From positions 186,001 to 250,000 of the forward strand of contig CANJLD010000003.1 in the NCBI GenBank assembly GCA_947475165.1: a DNA stretch of 64,000 bases, written 5' to 3'. Origin of the DNA: Bacteroidota bacterium. Its GTDB lineage: Bacteria; Bacteroidota; Bacteroidia; Chitinophagales; LD1. The position numbers were made by a program, and so were the translations under genes. This document shows positions 33,833-43,090 of this stretch, one piece after another. Positions within the stretch are counted from its first letter, which is position 1; each line of letters begins with the position of its first letter. Below the pieces are notes generated by a model, which ran no database searches, had not been told where the DNA came from, and was given only the letters and a program-made list of their open reading frames with translations.

Positions 33833-35944
33833 TTGAACTCCTCTCTCTCTTTTCAATATCCTGTTTGGTTTTTGCTTTTGTGCATTGCGCTTGGTGCAGC
33901 TTATACGGCTTTGCTTTATTACCGCGATACTTCTTTCGATGAAAAGACTTCCGGCAGTAAATGGTGGAAGTATGCGATGACCGGTTTCCGATTTGTAGCA
34001 GTTAGTGTTTTAGCTATTCTTCTTCTCTCTCCATTTATCAGAACAAGAAATACGCAAAAGTTTAAACCGGTAGTTGCTGTAATAAACGATAACAGTGAGT
34101 CGGTGCAGAACAGTTTCGGAAAGGACTCAACTGAGTATCAAAAGAAGCTCCGCGCGCTGATTGATAAGCTTAGCGACAAATACGATGTAGCACAATTTAA
34201 TGCAGGCGATGAACTGAAACGCGGAATAGATTTTTCTTATCGCGATAAATCTACTGACCTGAGTGCGGCTATTGATGAAGTGAATGATTTGTATTACAAC
34301 CAAAACCTTGGTGCAGTTGTTATTGCCAGCGATGGTATTTATAATAAAGGAATAAATCCGGTTTACTCCGCTGCTAAGGCTTCTTACTCTATTTATACCA
34401 TTGCGCTTGGCGATACAACAATTCAAAAAGACCAGAAACTTTCGAATGCGTATTACAACAAGATTGCTTACCTGAACGACCAATTTTCTCTGCGCGTAGA
34501 TGTGGAAGAAAATAATCTGTCAGGTAAGAATGTGAAGTTGAGCGTGTATGAAGTTGAAAGCGGCAGCGATGCCAAACTGCTTCAGAGCAAAGATATTTCG
34601 TATTCATCCGACAACTATTTTCAGAGTTTTGATTTTGTTCTTCCTGCCAACAAAGTTGGTATTGCGCATTACCGCATTTCGCTTTCTAACACCGAAGGTG
34701 AAGTTACTTATCGCAATAATGTGCGCGATGTATTTGTGGAGGTGATGGATGGAAGACAAAAGATACTGCTGGTGGCCAATTCTCCGCATCCTGATATTGC
34801 TGCGTTTAAAGCTGCTATTGAAAGCAACAAGAATTATCAATTGGATGTGGAGTATGCTGAAACGTTTTCAAAAAAGCTGAACGATTACAATTTAGTTATT
34901 CTTCATCAGCTTCCTTCGGCAAACAATAAAGTGAGTAATATTTTAAAAGATGCAAGAGATTTGAAGAAGTCGCTGCTGTTTGTTCTTGGTTCGCAAACGT
35001 CTCTTCCTGATTTTCAGAAAGCGCAGAATGGTTTAATTGTAAGAGGCAATGCCGATAAGTTTAATGAGGTAACTGCTAACGTGGCAAAGGATTTTTCTCT
35101 TTTCACGTTGTCGGATAAAACGGTGCAGACCATTCCTAAACTTCCTCCGTTCAGTTGTTTCTTTGGAGACTTTAATGCGAATCCTTCTTCGAAAAAACTT
35201 CTGAATCAAAAGATAAACTCAATAGAGACTGATTTCCCGCTTTGGCTTTTCAACGAAACCGGTGACGAAAAGCTGGGAGTAATTTGTGGTGAAGGTCTTT
35301 GGCGTTGGAGATTGTATGATTATCTCATCAATAAAAATCAGGATGCTACGAATGAGCTCATCAATAAAACAGTACAGTATCTTTCGGTAAAAGCAGATAA
35401 GCGTCCGTTTCGCGTTAACCTGCCTAAGAATATTTTTCAGGATAATGAAGCTATCACTTTTGATGCACAGCTTTACAATGCAAATTACGAATTGATAAAC
35501 TCTGCCGATGTAGAAATGAAAATTAAAGGTGAAGAAGGCAAGGAATACGATTATAAGTTTAACAAAACAGAGAACGCTTACAATCTGAATGCAGGTTTTC
35601 TTCCGGTAGGTAATTATAGTTACAACGCTTCAGTAAAATTTGGCAACGGAACGTATACGTCTAACGGAAAATTTTCGATAAGTCCGTTGCAGTTGGAAGA
35701 AATGCGTACGCGTGCTGACCATCAGGTCTTGTTTCAATTGGCTTCGCAACACAGCGGTGCTATGCACTACTTGAATGATTTAGAAAAGATTGCTGATGAG
35801 ATTGATTCAAAGAATCAACTCAAGCCGATTCTTTACGATACGTTTATGACAGAGAGTGCCATTAACCTGAAATGGATTTTCTTTCTGTTGCTTATCCTCA
35901 TTTCTGCTGAGTGGGTTATCCGAAAATATTTAGGCGGTTATTAA
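33833..35944 (+). CDS. Large membrane protein with vWA-like domain
   Basis: 703 residues. Two N-terminal membrane helices (about 10-30 and 50-70), a long periplasmic part, and one C-terminal helix (about 675-695). Residues 80-190 look like a von Willebrand A-type fold: VVAVINDNSESVQNSFG in place of the DxSxS MIDAS motif, and AVVIASDGIYNKGINP as the second metal-binding segment. The rest has Ig-like strands. The design matches the BatA/glutamine-amidotransferase-like membrane vWA proteins of Bacteroidota (which often occur with AAA+ MoxR), but no MoxR or DUF58 gene is here. The start is TTG at 33833, within an AT-rich repeat-like spacer; no ATG is close. Followed after 12 bp by sua5. Confidence 0.75.
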   Translation: MNSSLSFQYPVWFLLLCIALGAAYTALLYYRDTSFDEKTSGSKWWKYAMTGFRFVAVSVLAILLLSPFIRTRNTQKFKPVVAVINDNSESVQNSFGKDSTEYQKKLRALIDKLSDKYDVAQFNAGDELKRGIDFSYRDKSTDLSAAIDEVNDLYYNQNLGAVVIASDGIYNKGINPVYSAAKASYSIYTIALGDTTIQKDQKLSNAYYNKIAYLNDQFSLRVDVEENNLSGKNVKLSVYEVESGSDAKLLQSKDISYSSDNYFQSFDFVLPANKVGIAHYRISLSNTEGEVTYRNNVRDVFVEVMDGRQKILLVANSPHPDIAAFKAAIESNKNYQLDVEYAETFSKKLNDYNLVILHQLPSANNKVSNILKDARDLKKSLLFVLGSQTSLPDFQKAQNGLIVRGNADKFNEVTANVAKDFSLFTLSDKTVQTIPKLPPFSCFFGDFNANPSSKKLLNQKINSIETDFPLWLFNETGDEKLGVICGEGLWRWRLYDYLINKNQDATNELINKTVQYLSVKADKRPFRVNLPKNIFQDNEAITFDAQLYNANYELINSADVEMKIKGEEGKEYDYKFNKTENAYNLNAGFLPVGNYSYNASVKFGNGTYTSNGKFSISPLQLEEMRTRADHQVLFQLASQHSGAMHYLNDLEKIADEIDSKNQLKPILYDTFMTESAINLKWIFFLLLILISAEWVIRKYLGGY

Positions 35945-35956
35945 AAGCGGTTGGGT

Positions 35957-36904
35957 ATGTTCAATACGATTATAGGTAAAGATATTTCTGCTGTTAAAAA
36001 GTTTCTTGAAGAAGGAGAAACGCTTGGCATTCCCACCGAAACTGTTTACGGACTTGCTGCCAACGCGTTGAATGAAGATGCGGTGCTGAAGATTTTTTCT
36101 GTAAAAAATCGGCCGCACTTTGACCCGTTGATTGTTCACACACATTCTAAAGATGCGATAAAGAATTATGTGGAAGAGATTCCTGCTTTGGCAGAAAAGC
36201 TGATAGATGCCTTTATGCCTGGACCGGTAACGGTGCTGTTGAAGAAGAAAAATATTATTCCTGATTTGGTGACTTCCGGTTTAGATAACGTGGCTATCCG
36301 TATTCCGAACCATGCGCTTACATTGGAGTTGCTAAAGCAACTCGATTTTCCTTTAGCTGCACCGAGCGCAAACCCTTTTGGATATATCAGTCCTACTACT
36401 TCGCATCATGTGTTTGACCAGTTGCAGGGAAGGATTCCCTATATACTTGACGGTGGTTCTACCGAAGTGGGTGTTGAATCAACCATTGTTGGTTTTGAAG
36501 AAGATGAAGTGATTGTTTACCGGTTAGGTGGTTTGGCTATTGAAGAAATTGAAAGAGTAATTGGTGAGGTGAAAATAAATCTAAACGAAAGCTCGAACCC
36601 TAAAAGCCCGGGCATGTTGAAGAGCCATTATGCACCGAGAAAGAGATTGGTGATTGGTGAATCGGTGAATCAGTTAACTGGTAATATAGGAGTGATTGCT
36701 TTTGATGAATACGTGGATGTGATAGAACTGAAGAATCAAATTCTTCTTTCACCTAAAGGTGATTTAAACGAAGCAGCCAAGAACCTTTTTGCAGCTATGC
36801 GAAAATTAGATGCCAGTGATGTAGAGAAAATAATAGCGGTGAAGTTTCCGGAAGTAGGTTTGGGAAGAGCAATTAACGACAGACTGAAACGAGCGAGTTC
36901 TTAA
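35957..36904 (+). CDS. L-threonylcarbamoyladenylate synthase (Sua5 type)
   Basis: 315 residues from the ATG at 35957 (a TTG 6 bp earlier is possible). The YrdC domain occupies about 10-200: GIPTETVYGLAANAL, SVKNRPHFDPLIVH, PGPVTVLLKKK, LAAPSANPFGYISPT and VGVESTIVGFE. It is followed by a C-terminal Sua5 domain (SPGMLKSHYAPRKRL onward). It makes threonylcarbamoyl-AMP from threonine, bicarbonate and ATP for t6A37 in tRNA. MtaB, encoded at 11-12 kb, modifies the same base further. Its stop codon directly abuts the last base of ribE on the other strand. Confidence 0.95.
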   Translation: MFNTIIGKDISAVKKFLEEGETLGIPTETVYGLAANALNEDAVLKIFSVKNRPHFDPLIVHTHSKDAIKNYVEEIPALAEKLIDAFMPGPVTVLLKKKNIIPDLVTSGLDNVAIRIPNHALTLELLKQLDFPLAAPSANPFGYISPTTSHHVFDQLQGRIPYILDGGSTEVGVESTIVGFEEDEVIVYRLGGLAIEEIERVIGEVKINLNESSNPKSPGMLKSHYAPRKRLVIGESVNQLTGNIGVIAFDEYVDVIELKNQILLSPKGDLNEAAKNLFAAMRKLDASDVEKIIAVKFPEVGLGRAINDRLKRASS

Positions 36905-37513
36905 CTACTTCCACTCCATCATCCGCGCTACATACTTTCCTATTATATCAAACTCGAGATTTACGATGGAGCCTTTCGTTACCTGTTTAATATTAGTGTG
37001 TTCATAGGTGTAAGGAATAATTGCAACAGAAAACAAATTGTCTTTGGCATTAAAGGCTGTAAGCGAAGTTCCGTTGATGCAGATAGAACCTTTTTCTACC
37101 ACCAGATTATTTTTTGATGGAAGGTATTTGAAAGTATAAAGCCAACTTCCAGTGCCGTTGTTGGTGTTATCACCAACAACTTCTACTGAAACGCATTCAC
37201 CGGTTTGGTCTACATGACCTTGAACAATGTGACCATCTAACCGGTCGCCAACTTTTGTGCAGCATTCAAGGTTTACTTCATCGCCAATTTGTAATGAACC
37301 AAGGTTTGTCTTCTTCAATGTTTCATCAATAGCAGTTACGCGATGCATGTTACCGGTAACTTCAACTACGGTTAAACAAACACCATTATGCGAAACACTC
37401 TGGTCAATTTTTAATTCGGAAGCAATAGGAGATTGAAAAGTAAGATGAAGATTGGTTCCTTCTTTCTTTAAGTCAATTACTTTTCCTACAACTTCTATAA
37501 TGCCTGTAAACAT
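36905..37513 (-). CDS. ribE: Riboflavin synthase alpha subunit
   Basis: 202 residues from the ATG at 37513 (start MFTGIIEVVGKV is the family hallmark; an ATG 12 bp earlier is less likely). Two tandem lumazine-binding barrels: SVSHNGVCLTVVEV in the first and KGSICINGTSLTAF in the second, with GHIVQGHVDQTGEC between. It converts two 6,7-dimethyl-8-ribityllumazine molecules to riboflavin. No FMN riboswitch is seen upstream; the spacer holds only repeated words (CACTAATCAACCAATCACT). Convergent and abutting with sua5. Confidence 0.96.
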   Translation of the reverse strand: MFTGIIEVVGKVIDLKKEGTNLHLTFQSPIASELKIDQSVSHNGVCLTVVEVTGNMHRVTAIDETLKKTNLGSLQIGDEVNLECCTKVGDRLDGHIVQGHVDQTGECVSVEVVGDNTNNGTGSWLYTFKYLPSKNNLVVEKGSICINGTSLTAFNAKDNLFSVAIIPYTYEHTNIKQVTKGSIVNLEFDIIGKYVARMMEWK

Positions 37514-37557
37514 TGTATTCACCAATTTACTAATTCACTAATCAACCAATCACTTTA

Positions 37558-40377
37558 TCACTTCCCCCTTACTAAATGAATAAACCCTCCCCCCTTCTTC
37601 TGCCCGCTTAATGGTTTCTTTACTAAACCGCTTTGGTGCTGCTCGTAGTAGTAACCGGCATACAGATACACGCCTTCGCTTACATCTTTTCCTTTCTGGT
37701 CTTTACCGTTCCAGTTAATGTCGGGGTCTTCCGTGGCAAAAACTTCTTCACCCCACCGGTTGAATATTTTCATTTCAATCTTCGACACAAACCGGTATGG
37801 TTTAAACGGAGTGAATACTTCGTTTGCTCCATCACCGTTTGGTGTAAAGGCATTTGGTAAAACATAATACGGACAGTTATCAATGCAAAACACATTACTG
37901 TATACGCTTTCATTTCCAACTCTATCAAGAGCAGTAACTGCATAGCAACCGGCTAAGCTTTCGTTTAGCAAATGGTTATAGGTAGTATCATCTTTAGAGG
38001 TGATGCTGTCAATTAAAGCCATGCTGGCTGAATCGTTTCCGAAATAAAGATAGTAGTGCGTAATGTCACCGGAACATGGGTCGTTCTGATTGCTCCATCT
38101 TAAGTAGTTAATGTATTGCGGAGATATCCACGGCAGACCGTTGTATTGGTCGCAATCGTTGCGCACGGTTAAGGTTGGCGGACATGGCGGCAAGGTATCT
38201 ACCGGTACGGCACAATCTTCTTCCGAATTATTGATGAGAGGACGCGGGAAAGCATTGAGTGCATAATGCCCGTAGCCACGCACATAATAACAGTAAGTTG
38301 AATCGTTAATTAAACCGGTGTCGGTGTAGAAGTGATTGCCGTAAACCGTATCAATAGGGTCGAAGATGGAAGTTAGTTTATTGAGTTTGAAGATGGCAAA
38401 GCTGTCGTTTGTCCACGGAACGTTTTCGCTCCAGGTTAAGTAGAGCGATTGGTCGCTTGGGTTTACATTTAAGTAAATGGACGAAGCAATAGCTGTGGCA
38501 CCTACGGTATCGCTATTAGAATAGAAAAGAACTTTGTAGCTCCATGCCGAGTCTTTGGTGTTGAGATTGGTATCGGTAAAGAAAGTATCTACCAATGAAG
38601 AGAATGAACTGGCGTTTGATGTTTGAAGAATAAGTTGCGGGTTAAGCAAATTAAATCCGCTTCCTCTATATAAATCGAACCGGTAAGGTGGCGGGTTTTG
38701 AATAGTATCTAAGTTAATGCCACCGGCAAGTGGTTTGGTCCAGCGCACAAATACTTTTCCGTTGGCTATATCGGTTTGCTGTACATCTACATTAATGATA
38801 ACCGGAATGTTCACCGGTAAGAACACACATACCCCATTGCTCGCCACACTTTCGTTAGGGTCAAATTGGAATAAGCCGTTTGGCGAAAGCTTGCTGAAAT
38901 GCGCCACCACACGGTAAGTGTATTGCTGACCAACCACCGTGTTATTATCTACAAAAGTGTAAGTAAAAATATTGGCACCGGTAATCTTTGTAAAGCCTCT
39001 ACCCGCTAAACCTGTTTCGCAATACTCGGGGGTAAACAAATCGCAGCCGTCTTTACGCCAAACCGAGAAGCCTCGGAAGTCCGGTGATGATGCGCATGGA
39101 TATGGATTATCCCACGTAAGGGTAACATCATGGTTTGTTGCAACGGCAGCAAGGTTGGTAGGTGGCGGTGCAATAACGGTTATCTGCCAAGGTTCTAAAT
39201 CAACCAAGGGTATTGGGCTTGGCGGAAGCCCCGGTGGAGTGTAAGTATCTTCTGCCCTGAAAACAACAGTATACGATTGGCCGCTGATGTGGCTGCAATT
39301 GGTGTTCCATAAAAAATCGCCACTGGTTGGATTTGCCGGTACCGGATTATTTTGTGTAAAGCTTGCCGGTGAAGAAGTAAAATGAAAAGGACCGCCATCG
39401 GCAGATAAATAAACTTTTTGGGCAGTCTCAGGGTCTGTGGCAAACACGCGTACATTCAGCGGGTCACCGGCACGCACACAGGTATCCGGTGGTATGGCAA
39501 GTCGCGGAGGATTGTTCGGTTCGTTCAACACAATTATCTGCATATCGCGCAGTAGGGTTCCTAATTTTACTCCGTTGCGAAACTCGGTTACCAGTATAGC
39601 TATGTTGTAAATACCTACGCGGCAGGGGGTAGCCCAGGTTATTTGCCCGTTGTGCCGGTCGATGATAAAAGTGTTAGCCGGTTGTCCATTAAATTGGCAG
39701 TATTGGTCAGGGTAAAGATAAGCCGGTACATCGTTTCCGGAAAACTGCAAACAGGGAATCAATTGAAAATCTATACTGTCGTTATCGGGGTCGTAGGCAC
39801 ACGGGTTGTGGAAGAATGTATCATTCAGGTTAGCATAATCAATAGGCGGACAGGCAAGAATGGGAGAGGAGTTGAAACCGATGTTGGCTAAGTCTGTAGG
39901 AAAGAAAAGTGTGTCTTCTACATAAAACGCAATATTCACCGAGCCTCCGTTCTGAATATTGTTGATGCCGTCAATCCGGTTTTGGTCGTAAAACTCAATT
40001 ATATAATATCGCTTTGGCGGAGGCGGTGCACCGGGGTAAGTATGTATGCCCACATAGCGGCTCTCCTTAATGTTCTCGGGGCTGGTGGCTATTGTTACTC
40101 CGTCTTTATATCCGTTGCCATCGCCATCTACACCGTTAGCGCGGTCGAGTGTATCGAAAGGAGAACCATCGCCCCAATAGACTAACACTTGGTCTCTGTC
40201 TGCTCCTATGCTTACGCCTTCGTATTTGCTGTAAGTAATTACCGTTACCTTGTATTTATAATTTCCAATCAACTCATACAGCACTTCGCCTGCGCGGTAG
40301 TGAGTGGCGTTTGCCTTTGGCAAAAAGGCAAAGAGCAAAAGGCAAAAGGCAAAAAATGATTTGCTGAAAAACTTCAT
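37558..40377 (-). CDS. Large surface protein with FN3-like domains, T9SS type B sorting domain
   Basis: 939 residues from the ATG at 40377 (signal peptide MKFFSKSFFAFCLLLFAFLP...NA; the frame reaches 40401). The start of the mature part, THYRAGEVLYELIGNYKY, is typical of a Bacteroidota family of gliding-associated surface proteins. Then come cadherin/Ig-like strands (about 100-410), fibronectin III-like domains (PTNLAAVATNHDVTLTWDNP, IPVIINVDVQQTDIANGK), and a 95-residue type-B sorting domain (LPNAFTPNGDGANEVF, IFNRWGEEVF, EGVYLYAGYY). Its upstream side on the same strand holds a lipoprotein gene. No PorP/SprF gene is beside it, so export would depend on another. Confidence 0.92.
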   Translation of the reverse strand: MKFFSKSFFAFCLLLFAFLPKANATHYRAGEVLYELIGNYKYKVTVITYSKYEGVSIGADRDQVLVYWGDGSPFDTLDRANGVDGDGNGYKDGVTIATSPENIKESRYVGIHTYPGAPPPPKRYYIIEFYDQNRIDGINNIQNGGSVNIAFYVEDTLFFPTDLANIGFNSSPILACPPIDYANLNDTFFHNPCAYDPDNDSIDFQLIPCLQFSGNDVPAYLYPDQYCQFNGQPANTFIIDRHNGQITWATPCRVGIYNIAILVTEFRNGVKLGTLLRDMQIIVLNEPNNPPRLAIPPDTCVRAGDPLNVRVFATDPETAQKVYLSADGGPFHFTSSPASFTQNNPVPANPTSGDFLWNTNCSHISGQSYTVVFRAEDTYTPPGLPPSPIPLVDLEPWQITVIAPPPTNLAAVATNHDVTLTWDNPYPCASSPDFRGFSVWRKDGCDLFTPEYCETGLAGRGFTKITGANIFTYTFVDNNTVVGQQYTYRVVAHFSKLSPNGLFQFDPNESVASNGVCVFLPVNIPVIINVDVQQTDIANGKVFVRWTKPLAGGINLDTIQNPPPYRFDLYRGSGFNLLNPQLILQTSNASSFSSLVDTFFTDTNLNTKDSAWSYKVLFYSNSDTVGATAIASSIYLNVNPSDQSLYLTWSENVPWTNDSFAIFKLNKLTSIFDPIDTVYGNHFYTDTGLINDSTYCYYVRGYGHYALNAFPRPLINNSEEDCAVPVDTLPPCPPTLTVRNDCDQYNGLPWISPQYINYLRWSNQNDPCSGDITHYYLYFGNDSASMALIDSITSKDDTTYNHLLNESLAGCYAVTALDRVGNESVYSNVFCIDNCPYYVLPNAFTPNGDGANEVFTPFKPYRFVSKIEMKIFNRWGEEVFATEDPDINWNGKDQKGKDVSEGVYLYAGYYYEQHQSGLVKKPLSGQKKGGGFIHLVRGK

Positions 40378-40451
40378 CGGTTCAAAGAAAAGAATAATCA
40401 CTTAAACATTGCGTGGAATAATTGATTGTATGGCGAGTTGTCAAAGCATAT

Positions 40452-40535
40452 CGTCATTGCGAGGCTCTGCGAAGCAATCCTCTCTTTCGCGCGGGGGGAT
40501 TGCTTCGCTACGGAGACCTTCGCTCGCAATTACGG
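40452..40535. repeat. REP-like palindromic element, second copy
   Basis: CGTCATTGCGAGGCTCTGCG at 40452-40471 and the imperfect counter-arm GATTGCTTCG...CTCGCAATTACGG near 40498-40535. It lies 7 bp past the stop codon of the lipoprotein gene at 40543, in the gap to the large surface protein. Confidence 0.8.
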
Positions 40536-40542
40536 ATATTGT

Positions 40543-41337
40543 TTAATACAACCGCTTAGCCTGCTGCGGGGTTTTCAGGCTGAACCAGAATATATGCGTA
40601 GGCTCTTTGGTATCTACCTTTCCGTTTTTATCAGCATCCTGCCGGGCGAAGAGATACATGATATCGTTTTGCGAATCGTATTGTGAGCGCATCACCGAAT
40701 AGTCGGCCGGTATCATTTGTGTTTTTACTACACCGGTTGAATCAAAGTGATAGAACCTGCGCATGTCTTTCCGATTAATCAGCGTATCGCCATTGGTATC
40801 TTCATCGTACACCGAAACTAAATAGTAGTTGCGGTTAATGGGTTTTAAGTTCAGCGAATCCTGATTGAGCGATGGGTAATAAAGCGTTTTAATTAAACCG
40901 GGTTTTGTGAAAAGCGTGTTCAGCTTTTCGGTTTGCAAATTGTAATGCGCAATGTTTAAAAGGTTGTAGCCGTATAGTATGTCAACACCCGGCATAAAAT
41001 GTTCCCAGCGTTCGCTTTCGGTAGCATCGTTATCGTACGAGTAACCGGATGAACTGTAACTATCGCGCGCGGCTTTGCTGGCGGCTTTGTTTTTGTAAAC
41101 GGGCACTAACCGGTGAGCAGGCAAACCGGTAAGCACTACATTACTGGGTATGGTAGAAAGCTGGGTAAGCGAAACATTGCCTTGTATGGAGTTGGCAGTA
41201 TCTCTATCGTCCGGTGTTTCGGTGGCGTCTACTCTTATTTGTTCTTCTTTCGATTCGGCTTTGCGCTGGTTACAGGCAGTAAGCAGGCAGATTACAATCA
41301 AGCCTGTGGCAAGAATACTGGTTAACCGGTGGAGCAT
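40543..41337 (-). CDS. Hypothetical lipoprotein with EF-hand-like loops
   Basis: 264 residues. Signal peptide MLHRLTSILATGLIVICLLT with the lipobox cysteine at residue 22 (LLTAC). Two candidate calcium loops are in the C-terminal half: DEDTNGDTLINRKD and, in canonical spacing, DADKNGKVDTKE (D-x-D-x-N-G-x-V-x-x-x-E), each followed by a short segment that could be a helix. The spacing is 12 residues as in EF-hands. The rest, with LYGYNLLNIAHYNL and SVMRSQYDSQNDIMYLFARQ, resembles a partial beta-propeller. Function unknown; calcium binding is an inference. Followed by a REP-like palindrome. Confidence 0.8.
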   Translation of the reverse strand: MLHRLTSILATGLIVICLLTACNQRKAESKEEQIRVDATETPDDRDTANSIQGNVSLTQLSTIPSNVVLTGLPAHRLVPVYKNKAASKAARDSYSSSGYSYDNDATESERWEHFMPGVDILYGYNLLNIAHYNLQTEKLNTLFTKPGLIKTLYYPSLNQDSLNLKPINRNYYLVSVYDEDTNGDTLINRKDMRRFYHFDSTGVVKTQMIPADYSVMRSQYDSQNDIMYLFARQDADKNGKVDTKEPTHIFWFSLKTPQQAKRLY

Positions 41338-41392
41338 GTGATGGTTTTTCGTTTTATCAATAATAAGGAAAACGGATTGGATGATTTGACGA

Positions 41393-41824
41393 TTATTTCT
41401 TCATTGCCAGCCTTTCAAGAATTTCGAGCTGTGCCTTTAGCCGTATGTTTTCTTCGGCTGTTTGCCTTGTTTGTTTCAGATGCTCTTTCAGCTCTTCGTT
41501 TTCCGTTTTTAGTGCATTATTTTCTTCTTGTAGCGGATTGGCAACCGGTGGAACGTTAGGATGATAACGCAGTAGCAGGTTTTCCTGCAACACCTCACTT
41601 ACTTTCAACAACTTTTTCATACTCATAATTTTCGCCTTAAAAAGCCGGTTAATGTTTCGGTTGGTAATAGATAATGCCCTGCTAAGGTCATCGTTAGCAA
41701 TTCTTTTTTCAACGGCTATTTTCTTAATCTCAAACCCTATCGAAAAGGGACTGTATGAATACTTTGAGCTGGGGTCAACTTTAGGCAAAGTTGATGGGTG
41801 CGTTTTTTTTTCCGGTCGTGCCAT
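41393..41824 (-). CDS. XRE-like regulator with C-terminal coiled coil
   Basis: 143 residues. About 28-80 is a Cro/C1-type helix-turn-helix (IKKIAVEKRIANDDLSRALS, then ITNRNINRLFKAKIMSMKKL), and 95-143 is a leucine-rich coiled coil (EENNALKTENEELKEHLKQT, LKAQLEILERLAMKK) that should make a dimer. The N-terminus is basic and Pro-rich. The family name is not known to me; such HTH plus zipper proteins are found in Bacteroidota. Directly upstream begins the third 21-bp array, so autoregulation through the array is an obvious hypothesis. Confidence 0.75.
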   Translation of the reverse strand: MARPEKKTHPSTLPKVDPSSKYSYSPFSIGFEIKKIAVEKRIANDDLSRALSITNRNINRLFKAKIMSMKKLLKVSEVLQENLLLRYHPNVPPVANPLQEENNALKTENEELKEHLKQTRQTAEENIRLKAQLEILERLAMKK

Positions 41825-41901
41825 AGTAATAGATTTTAGTAGTTGTTTTTCCTTTCAAAAGGTCAAAAACCCTTTCAGAAGCAGTAAAAATTCTTTGTAA
41901 T

Positions 41902-42111
41902 GAAGTAGATGCGGTTTTATTTGAAGTAGTTGCATCATTAAATGAAGCAGCAGGATAATTAGTTAGTGCAACTGTGCTTTACTATGAGGTTAATACATCT
42001 TTTAATAGCCCCAAAGTTTCATTATTAGAAGTAACCGTATTCTTAGAAGAAGTAACAGGTTCTTTCGATGAAGTATCCGTTTTAACTTTTGATGCAGCCA
42101 AAAGGCTTTTT
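41902..42111. repeat. 21-bp tandem array 3 (about ten units)
   Basis: Units start at 41902, 41923, 41944, 41965, 41986, 42007, 42028, 42049, 42070 and 42091, with the opening GAAGTA (or close: GAAGCA, GAGGTT, GATGCA) in eight of ten. A partial unit may precede at 41878 (24-bp gap), and weak phase persists to 42154. No constant inverted motif is seen, unlike arrays 1 and 2. A forward frame reads as heptapeptides of the form EVxxSLx with a stop in the third unit. It ends 78 bp upstream of the XRE-like regulator start at 41824. Confidence 0.88.
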
Positions 42112-42162
42112 GCCTTTTTATACTTAATTTCTGTGGCTTTTGAGAAAAGTTTAGAGGTTTCT

Positions 42163-42206
42163 AAAAACACAAAAACCGGAAATTACTCTCCGGCTTTTGT
42201 GTTTTT
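42163..42206. terminator. Bidirectional hairpin terminator
   Basis: AAAAACACAAAAACCGGA pairs with TCCGGCTTTTGTGTTTTT across an 8-nt loop. It follows the HTTM-like gene (minus strand, stop at 42221) and closes array 3 on the other side. Confidence 0.9.
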
Positions 42207-42220
42207 AATTGTCACATTGT

Positions 42221-43090
42221 CTAATAGTCAAATCGGTCTTTCACCCAACCGGTGCCTTCGCACACTACAAAATACCCCACATACATAGGGTTAACCATAA
42301 AAATAAGCATAGGGTAAAAGATGGCTACTATCAGTATATCCATAAAAAACAAAATGCCCATGTGCATGCCCAGCAACAGCAAGCCGTAAATAAACGTGTT
42401 GCGCTTGCCGGTGAGTGCCACCCATGCCGTAAGCTCTAAAAACAACGAAGCACCAAACAGCAGAATAACAAAAAACTTATGCTGCAAAACAAAATGCGCC
42501 TTGGTTAAACCCTGCTGCAAATCGGCATAGTTGCCAGTGTCGAAATAGGCGTACGAATAGTTTTTTAAAATCTGAATAGAAGCCTGTGGCGCATCGGTAA
42601 TCCAATGAAAACCGGAAGCAATCAACTTAGAACTGCCCGCCAGAAAATAACCGGCAGCAATTATCTGTACTGCAAACTGTATCCGGTTCTGCCGAAGTTT
42701 ATCTCCCCCTTTGTAATAGGCAATGCTCTGCGCCAAAAATACCATAGTATACAAAGCGCACCGGTTCAAAATTCCGTTCGATTCTTCTAAAGTAAACAAG
42801 AGCAGGCTCAGCAAAAACATCAGAAATGTGGTGAGCATCATCCATCTTTCAAAAAGATAAAGCACCGAAAGAATAACTGCCGCTACATAAAAAAAATGCG
42901 AAGCATTGTTCACCACTAAAACTGAGCAATCGAAAAAACGGCAAATGCCATCCGGATAAGGCACATGACCGGTGTCGAGAAAAACACCATGCACAATTTT
43001 CAGCCATATCCACATCAGCGATATCTTTATAAAGAACCACTCGGCCTTGGGGTGACCGTTGAAAAATCTATGGCTTAACGCGCTGCGCAT
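42221..43090 (-). CDS. HTTM-like integral membrane protein
   Basis: 289 residues with about eight hydrophobic segments (from WFFIKISLMWIWLKIVHGVF to MLIFMVNPMYVGYFVV). The layout and motifs such as GYFLAGSSKLIASGFHWI recall the HTTM (horizontally transferred transmembrane) group, related to the membrane part of vitamin K-dependent carboxylases, but no carboxylase catalytic domain is present. Overlaps the next upstream gene by 23 bp, so the two are translated together and may form one complex. Function unknown. Confidence 0.75.
   Translation of the reverse strand: MRSALSHRFFNGHPKAEWFFIKISLMWIWLKIVHGVFLDTGHVPYPDGICRFFDCSVLVVNNASHFFYVAAVILSVLYLFERWMMLTTFLMFLLSLLLFTLEESNGILNRCALYTMVFLAQSIAYYKGGDKLRQNRIQFAVQIIAAGYFLAGSSKLIASGFHWITDAPQASIQILKNYSYAYFDTGNYADLQQGLTKAHFVLQHKFFVILLFGASLFLELTAWVALTGKRNTFIYGLLLLGMHMGILFFMDILIVAIFYPMLIFMVNPMYVGYFVVCEGTGWVKDRFDY

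Noticed and set aside
41974-42288. Open frame of 104 codons across array 3 on the plus strand
   Set aside because: It starts inside the array, crosses a strong terminator hairpin at 42163-42206 and runs into the 3' end of the HTTM-like gene on the other strand. No protein-like sequence after the repeat part.
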